Origin: Trachelipus rathkii | Lineage: Eukaryota; Arthropoda; Malacostraca; Isopoda; Trachelipodidae | Length of the DNA: 14,545 nt | Assembly (NCBI GenBank): GCA_015478945.1 | Contig: JABUQX010124277.1 | Coordinates: 1 to 14,545 of the forward strand | Direction: 5' to 3' | Shown here: positions 10,131 to 14,545 of the stretch, piece by piece | How positions within the stretch are numbered: the stretch's first letter is position 1 | How the letters are laid out: the number at the start of each line of letters is the position of its first letter | Made by a program: the position numbers and the translations under genes | The notes under the pieces: generated by a model | Seen by the model: the letters and a program-made list of their open reading frames with translations, nothing else | Databases searched by the model: none | What the model was told of the DNA's origin: nothing

Positions 10131-10480
10131 TTATTTGTGAAGTTGAAAAATTAGAAGGTCTTCTAAAAGAGAAATGTTGTCAAATTTTTTCTCGAGTTCC
10201 TCCATTTTTTGCAACATATTATTTACTCCCTTGTCGTATTTTTCGCTAAGATTATTCACGCCATCGTCGTATTTTAAGGTTAGACTATTCACGCACTCTT
10301 CGTATTTTTTGTTTAGATTATCCTCAAAATCGGTCAACAATTTCTCGTCGGTCGTATTCGGGGCGGTTCCTGTTTTCATTCTTCTTGGGTTGGTTCGAGC
10401 GTTGTTGGTTTTTTCCGCGACGTGATCTTCAGATGTGTGTGTGGGGGGATTTTAACGATGCAATAGAAGTGATCATTCAT
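10131..10480 (-). CDS. Short coiled-coil ORF with 11-residue repeats, unknown function
   Basis: From ATG at 10379 an 82-codon frame runs to 10131. The middle repeats an 11-residue unit three times with a degenerate fourth, each beginning K(Y/F) and containing GVNNL or a variant, as in KYDDGVNNLSEKYDKGVNN. Such hendecad spacing suits a right-handed or mixed coiled coil used for oligomerisation. The same frame is open upstream to 10451 and reads coding-like (SEDHVAEKTNNARTNPRR). An overlapping frame starts at ATG 10480 and ends in an ATGA overlap with ATG 10379. The original start may therefore lie at 10480 with a frameshift in between, or the start at 10379 may be real. It is oriented against its plus-strand neighbours. 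No family recognised. Confidence 0.5.
10202..10333. repeat. 33-bp in-frame tandem repeats (about four units)
   Basis: Units beginning CGTATTTT start at 10235, 10268 and 10301, exactly 33 bp apart, with a diverged unit at 10202. The period is 11 codons, so length changes keep the minus-strand frame. The preserved periodicity and open frame fit repeat expansion within a translated gene. Confidence 0.8.
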
Positions 10481-10559
10481 GATAGAATATTTTTCAATTA
10501 CATACTTTTAAAATATTTAATCATTAAAAATTAAATTTTATCAATAAAAATTTTAAAAA

Positions 10560-10806
10560 TTGCATAAAATAAATAATTTTATCGAGTTATTATATTTTTT
10601 TGCGAAAGATTACTCTATATCTGGACGAATAACCAAGTTAGTACCGAAGTTTTTCACATTTTTATCGTTCTCGAGATGTATTAACACCCGGAAACAAACT
10701 AACTGCTTCTTTTGGCTAAAAAAAATGCCCGGACTAAACGTAGGAGAGATCGTGCTAAAATTGAAAGGGCTTCACTCACCGTTGGAAAGATACTAAATAA
10801 ATATAT
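10560..10806 (+). pseudogene. Possible coding remnant, basic C-terminal segment
   Basis: Two overlapping plus-strand frames look partly coding. One is open from 10560 to 10796 but has no early ATG; its first ATG is at 10724. The other ends at 10806 and reads NARTKRRRDRAKIERASLTV, a basic helical segment. Switching between them would need a small indel near the A run at 10719-10725. The stop is followed at once by TAAATAAATATATA, which includes AATAAA-like signals. I recognise no family, and chance openness is a real alternative. Confidence 0.3.
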
Positions 10807-10845
10807 ATAGATATTTAGTAAATCACAAAATTGATACGCGCCTAG

Positions 10846-11513
10846 ATTGCGAATCATAAAAAAAAGAGTAGATTTCAAACCCAATTTATTTTCCAGCAGT
10901 CTAAATTGGCAGCTAAAGGATCCATGAGAAAACGATAATGAACATAATCGCCCCAGGAATGAAAGTATTTCGGCTCGCGATGATAAAAAACTTAGAATCC
11001 GGTATGATATAGGGAATACGAGGACCCGAATTAAGGAGAAAAAGAGCTGGTGAAGAGCCTGGCAGTGATCCATTTCGGAGTTAAAATAGCGAATGAAAAG
11101 AAGAAAAAGAAGAATCCTGGGCGATTATCGAAGAAACTACTTTCCCAAAACTTTCACGACGTTACCAAAACCGATCGAATGAATTAGAGAGAGGAGAAGA
11201 ATCGGGCGTTCTCATAAGCGAGAATCGAAAATCTTTTTTCAAGCGAAAAAACGGGAACGAAAACGCAGAATTAAATACGCCTCGAAAACCCGCGACGAGA
11301 ATGACTTTTTCAGATTAATGTTGAAAGTATGACTGTAGCCGATGATCGCGATAGAAAGAGTCCTTGGGAAATGTTTGCGAGGATCGAGCAGATTCATAAA
11401 AAGATTAACGAAAACAAAATTACCTTAAATCGCGTTTTGAAGTCAAACTGAACATCGACCGCAAAGTTATATCAAAAATTCGGAGCATAGAATCGGAAAT
11501 AACGCGAATATAA
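10846..11513 (+). pseudogene. Decayed gene, about 220 codons, charged and coiled-coil-like
   Basis: Coding-like peptide passes through all three plus frames. Frame 1 runs from about 10846 (KKKSRFQTQFIFQQSKLAAK). Frame 2 runs from about 10931 (NRPRNESISARDDKKLRIRY) to a stop at 11051. Frame 1 (about 11041-11110) leads to frame 3 (11097-11318, SNELERGEESGVLISENRKS). Frame 1 (11305-11451) contains SPWEMFARIEQIHKKINENK, and frame 3 then runs to a TAA at 11511 (ending IRSIESEITRI). Switch points sit near A or T runs (about 10928, 11043, 11306 and 11435). The C-terminal third is strongly helical with heptad-like Ile and Leu spacing. Repeated AATAAA motifs follow at about 11560-11576. No known motif. 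It has too many breaks for a working gene unless the assembly has frequent indel errors. Confidence 0.5.
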
Positions 11514-11734
11514 AATATTGATATTAATTACGAAAAGGAAATTAAATGCGGACGATCAAATAAAATAAAATAAATATATTTTAATAACAAATAATTAACT
11601 TTTATTAATAAATTACATATTTCAATACGGAGTTATTAACAAAATGGACCGTATCGTTTCACGGCGACAGGTTGAGACCCGCAAATTTTTAATCTCGAAC
11701 TAAATACATTTTAATAAAAATACCTTTATAATAA
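11514..11734. other. AT-rich 3' spacer with poly(A)-signal-like repeats
   Basis: The run AAATAAAATAAAATAAATA at about 11558-11576 offers three overlapping AATAAA signals on the plus strand, suited to the gene ending at 11513. A 19-codon frame at 11644-11703 (MDRIVSRRQVETRKFLISN) may be a further relic. Nothing else is recognisable. Confidence 0.4.
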
Positions 11735-11927
11735 ATGAGTGGTTGTATTAAATAGGGAGGCAACTAAAAAGATAGATAATTCATTCGTGGCTAAAACTCG
11801 AGTTCCCGTCAAAAGAAGCATCAGCGATTCCGCGTTGTAGCTCGGGTTAAAAAAAACGACAACGAAAAAATTTCATCAAAACTGGTAGCTGAAAAATGAT
11901 TCAGACGAGCAACCAGTGGTTCTGTAA
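11735..11927 (+). pseudogene. Tiny decayed coding relic, basic
   Basis: Frame 3 reads DNSFVAKTRVPVKRSISDSA from about 11775 and then meets a TAG. Frame 2 continues coding-like (ARVKKNDNEKISSKLVAEK, 11840-11896). Frame 3 resumes to a TAA at 11925. The ancestral product was perhaps 50-65 residues, rich in Lys and Ser. It may start at ATG 11735, but the first codons contain stops in every frame choice, so the start is uncertain. It is followed by a perfect inverted repeat with poly(A)-signal sequence. No family recognised. Confidence 0.35.
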
Positions 11928-11930
11928 CAA

Positions 11931-11955
11931 AATTAAATAAATAATTTATTTAATT
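11931..11955. terminator. 11-bp inverted repeat with AATAAA on both strands
   Basis: AATTAAATAAA at 11931-11941 is the exact reverse complement of TTTATTTAATT at 11945-11955, with a 3-nt spacer. Each arm contains AATAAA on its own strand, so the element could act as a bidirectional polyadenylation signal. It sits four bases after the stop of the upstream relic. Confidence 0.5.
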
Positions 11956-11995
11956 ACATTTTTTTTAATGGGCGTTGGTCAAATTAGAGTGCGTG

Positions 11996-12778
11996 ATGTT
12001 TTCTAGTCGCTTTCGTTTCTCGTCGGTCGTCGTCAGTTCCGACCTTTTGAATTTCTCGCGATTCATTCGAAGGACCGAATAAGGGAGAGTAAATATTCCT
12101 GTAGATATAGGCGATTTATACCGAAAGAAGAAACACGAAAGACGACCAATCCGACTCCTTAACGCCCAAGATTAAAAAGCGCCAGGCGATCGCCGCTCCC
12201 GTGCAGAACGCCGACTATCGTAATTTTAGCGTCGAGTTCCGAACAATGTCGTTTCCCGCTGCGAGGACACCTTCGCACCAACTACGACCGATTACCGCGA
12301 TCCCACCGAAAGTCGCCGCAGGCCTCAGACGCCCATGCGCTTTAATAATCGCAGTGAGGCTCGTCCTTTTCCATTTTTGAAACGATCGAATTTAGTAAAA
12401 GCGAAACCCTCGTCCGAAAGACCACCCGACCTCCGCTAGTTTGACGTACGCTCTCACGTCGTTGGCGCTATGCAGCTGAGAGTACCCCTAACCGAGCGAT
12501 ATCAAAATTCGTGTCGTAGGCAATAAACGTTTCCTTCCGCGAGGCGTTCTCGTTCTCCCAAAAGCTCGATTGCAGGTTCTAAAGAGGTCTTCCTTATTCC
12601 TATTCGCCGATGCGAGAGATTTGTGTCGCAGGAGATTCATTATTTTTCGGACTCTACTCGCCCCGGAATATTCGGGTTCACGCGATTCAGGTGGCAACCC
12701 GAGCTCCCGTACAAATGCGGGATAACGATGATTAACTTGAATACGCCCCGTAAACTACCCGCCCCGGGCCGCCTTTAA
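11996..12778 (+). pseudogene. Decayed gene of about 260 codons, unknown family
   Basis: The reading begins in frame 2 at ATG 11996 (MFSSRFRFSSVVVSSDLLNF) and crosses a TAA at 12080. It continues as GRVNIPVDIGDLYRKKKHER to about 12150, then shifts to frame 3 (KIKKRQAIAAPVQNADYRNF, to about 12325). It returns to frame 2 at about 12325 and stays there to the stop at 12776, interrupted by TAG 12437 and TAA 12524. The last part (RPGIFGFTRFRWQPELPYKC) has the mixed aromatic, Pro and Gly composition of a folded domain. The GC and CpG content is the highest so far in the window. A minus-strand ORF (12488-12697) overlaps it, but frame 2 fits better because it extends well beyond that ORF on both sides. 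I recognise no family; a structural or conserved viral protein is a guess. Confidence 0.55.
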
Positions 12779-12780
12779 CT

Positions 12781-12801
12781 TTAATTAAAAGCCTTAATTA
12801 A
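12781..12801. terminator. Paired TTAATTAA palindromes between convergent gene ends
   Basis: TTAATTAA occurs at 12781-12788 and 12794-12801 with five bases between. It fills the 24-bp gap between the plus-strand stop (12776-12778) and the minus-strand stop (12805-12803). It is self-complementary, so it could serve the 3' ends of both transcripts. Such tight convergent spacing is typical of compact genomes. Confidence 0.45.
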
Positions 12802-12802
12802 A

Positions 12803-13291
12803 TTACGTATATTTGACGGTCCCGATCTTGACGCCCTTCATGGCGTTCGCGAAGCCTTAGTCATTAAACGAACAACGTGTGCTTCTTCTACGAATTTTTT
12901 GGCACTCGAAGTGCGTCGCGCCCTTCCCCGGAGGGTACGCAGGCGGACCGCTCTTTGTTCATTCACTTATGTATCTCTGCCGGGGTGGCGACTTTGTTTT
13001 TAAAAATATTATCGCATTTGAAAGCTATAACTTTTTATGTTCGTTCGAATTCTCTAAATTTTTGTAGTCTCGTAATGTCGTGGAGAATTTCCCGTGACTC
13101 GTCAGTATTGAGCGCCGACGGTTTCGATGAATTGTGGGTGCTATATTCTCAGTTATCAGCTGCTTTATTCTCGTCCACCAACAATATTTTCGTTTTTATA
13201 TTCTTGCGGCGTGATTTTTCCGCAAAGCGTCTTCCGGCATGATATAATAACTACTCTTCCGGAAGCCCTTTCGTAACTTTTGCTCGGCCAT
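12803..13291 (-). pseudogene. Decayed minus-strand gene of about 160 codons, unknown family
   Basis: ATG at 13291 is preceded in frame by TAA two codons upstream, which supports this start. The N-terminus reads MAEQKLRKGFRKSSYYIMPE. Coding-like peptide then moves between frames: a segment with ESREILHDITRLQKFREFER; another (KVIAFKCDNIFKNK) leading to a TGA at 12965; then AKKFVEEAHVVRLMTKA; and a last frame (NAMKGVKIGTVKYT) ending at TAA 12805-12803. An in-frame TGA also lies at 13151. Start and end are in the same frame register, so the intervening indels net to a multiple of three. The protein is basic and helical without membrane segments. It follows the 13429-14545 ORF in tandem after a 138-bp spacer. 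A plus-strand ORF of 121 codons (12877-13242) is its antisense shadow. No family recognised. Confidence 0.5.
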
Positions 13292-13428
13292 TATATCTTA
13301 ATCTTTCTTAAAGTTGTTATAGATGAAACCGTCTCCTTTTACGTTTCGTATTTTTAAAGCCGTATGTTCTATAATAGGAATATATCCTGGAGTGAAGCTT
13401 TAATTTTTATTTTAAAAACCCGCTTGTC
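13292..13428 (-). promoter_or_regulatory. Spacer between tandem minus-strand genes
   Basis: Read on the minus strand, this 137-bp spacer begins with an AAAATAAAAATTAAAG stretch that could end the upstream transcript. It finishes with A/T-rich sequence before the ATG at 13291, where a promoter would be expected. There is no diagnostic motif. Confidence 0.3.
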
Positions 13429-14545
13429 TTAATGACTCTCTTTTTGCCTTTCAGAACCATAATAACTAGGAAGATTGACAGCATCGACGCTAAAATTCTC
13501 CGAATCGAGGAGGCCCTCCATCTCTGTCGTCGTCTGTCTTTTGTCGTGTCGTATGTCTCTGAGAACTCCTTCACTCGGCCTTCCGCTACCGACAGCTGTT
13601 CTTTCTTCTCCGACGCTGTCGTCGTCGCATTCGTCTTTACGGTGAGCAGGGAGAGGAGATGGGAGCGATAATGCCGCTGACGAGGCGGGTTTAAGAGGCG
13701 AAGACGAAGCGGCGCCCCTCGTTTCGATGTAAACATCGCCATCGCGTTCATCACAACCTTTATCGCGGGTATCGAATTTCGTGTACGCGATTTTTTCAGC
13801 GAGTTGTAATTTTTCGGAACGACTATTATCTCTTAAACCCTTTTCGCGCGTCTCGTGGTAATCTCGGTTTTGCTTTTGCTCTTTTTGACGTTGCTGCTGA
13901 CCATCTCGGCGACTCTCGATTTCCGGCGAGGGCGTCATCGTCGTCGTCGTTCGCGCGGCGGCGATATTTAGATTCTGAAAAACGCACCCCGTCGGATTTT
14001 TCTGAGGTCCGTTGCCGTATATAAAAATAACGTTCGACACTATAGCTCTTTCAGCCAAATCTCGCGAATCCTCCTCCTCCTCTTCACCTAATAGGTCGTT
14101 TCTTTGAATTCTCATAAATAACGCTTGGAGATTTTTGTTCCCGCGACAATTTATCGATAAGACCTCGCACCCTTCGTCCTCCGACCGCTCGTCGATTTTT
14201 GGCGACGAGTCGATATCGCTCCGTCTTGGCGAAATTATTTTTTCAATCAGAGAAATCATTAGTTTTTTAATATTTTCTTCGTTTTCCAAAAAGAAATCGG
14301 CGGTTTTGTAATGATGATGGGGTTCCGTTACCAGTCGCTGCATCCGTTCGGGTCGCGAAGATCGATCGAGATAAAAATCTTCGGGAAGTAGTAAATTGTC
14401 GAAAGAAAAAAAATTATCGGGTAGTAAAAAAGTTTTAATCGAGGGGTCGGGGTGATTCACGATTTTGTGTTTTAACGGAACGCGCCCCCTTTTTTCGTTG
14501 GATTTAATCCTCATACGCGACTTGTAGCCGAGCGGTTCGATTATT
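13429..14545 (-). CDS. Long uninterrupted ORF, low-complexity C-terminal half, 5' end off the window
   Basis: An open frame of 361 codons follows ATG 14514. There is no stop upstream to the window edge (residues IIEPLGYKSR precede), so the true start probably lies outside. The first third looks folded, with repeated LLP motifs (TFLLPDNFFSFDNLLLPEDF) and a conserved-looking stretch IFIYGNGPQKNPTGCVFQNL at about residues 170-189. An acidic EEEEED run lies near residue 149. The second half is low complexity: Thr, Gln, Arg and Ser-Pro runs, probably disordered. Near the end, a different frame (stop at 13407) encodes a membrane-like ASMLSIFLVIMVL followed by KGKKR, so the native C-terminus may have been a tail anchor lost by one frameshift. 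Codons are strongly CpG-rich. No family recognised. Its openness contrasts with its broken neighbours. Confidence 0.65.
   Translation of the reverse strand, partial: IIEPLGYKSRMRIKSNEKRGRVPLKHKIVNHPDPSIKTFLLPDNFFSFDNLLLPEDFYLDRSSRPERMQRLVTEPHHHYKTADFFLENEENIKKLMISLIEKIISPRRSDIDSSPKIDERSEDEGCEVLSINCRGNKNLQALFMRIQRNDLLGEEEEEDSRDLAERAIVSNVIFIYGNGPQKNPTGCVFQNLNIAAARTTTTMTPSPEIESRRDGQQQRQKEQKQNRDYHETREKGLRDNSRSEKLQLAEKIAYTKFDTRDKGCDERDGDVYIETRGAASSSPLKPASSAALSLPSPLPAHRKDECDDDSVGEERTAVGSGRPSEGVLRDIRHDKRQTTTEMEGLLDSENFSVDAVNLPSYYGSERQKESH

Noticed and set aside
10202..10333. CRISPR-like array
   Set aside because: The 33-bp units are contiguous without spacers and encode an 11-residue protein repeat.
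10699..11073. Minus-strand ORF of 124 codons, Leu/Ser/Phe rich
   Set aside because: It is the reverse of charged plus-strand coding-like sequence at 10700-11070; the composition is typical of an antisense frame.
12488..12697. Minus-strand ORF of 69 codons
   Set aside because: The plus-strand frame 2 over the same bases extends far beyond it on both sides with better coding character; treated as antisense shadow.
12877..13242. Plus-strand ORF of 121 codons
   Set aside because: It is rich in Phe, Ser and Leu as expected for the antisense of the charged minus-strand relic at 12803-13291, has no motif and does not continue.
14520..14540. tRNA-like string TAGCCGAGCGGTTCGA
   Set aside because: It resembles the D-arm of Ser or Leu tRNAs but no acceptor stem, anticodon arm or T arm follows before the window ends, and it lies in an open coding frame.

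Overview
The window looks like eukaryotic, probably arthropod, nuclear DNA. The left half (about 1-6950) is AT-rich, carries microsatellites and dispersed repeat motifs, and has no convincing host exon. Its one recognisable gene relic is a decayed reverse transcriptase of a Jockey-type non-LTR retrotransposon (about 6308-6955).

At about 6955-6970 the sequence changes character. From there to the right edge it is gene-dense, with reading frames on both strands, 20-140 bp spacers at several gene boundaries and AATAAA motifs close behind stops. Codons are rich in CpG (CGA, TCG, GCG). Most frames are broken by 1-2 nt shifts and some nonsense codons. In order: an open acidic ORF (6942-7658, minus); a divergent Fic (AMPylase-type) pseudogene (7781-8986, plus); a small basic broken ORF (9267-9543, plus); a short coiled-coil ORF with 33-bp repeats (10131-10480, minus); a possible fragment (10560-10806, plus); a decayed coiled-coil gene (10846-11513, plus); a tiny relic (11735-11927, plus); a decayed gene of about 260 codons (11996-12778, plus); a convergent decayed gene (12803-13291, minus); and a long open ORF running off the right edge (13429-14545, minus).

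The best reading, by inference, is an endogenised and decaying segment of a large double-stranded DNA virus or similar intronless gene-dense element, abutting an old retrotransposon copy. Apart from the Fic active-site motif and the reverse transcriptase I could name no protein family, so the viral family is not assigned. Crustacean nimavirus-like or insect nuclear arthropod large DNA virus relics are possibilities, not conclusions. The two long uninterrupted ORFs (6942-7658 and 13429-14545) stand out among otherwise broken neighbours. Only Fic has a predicted activity, so no joint pathway can be argued.
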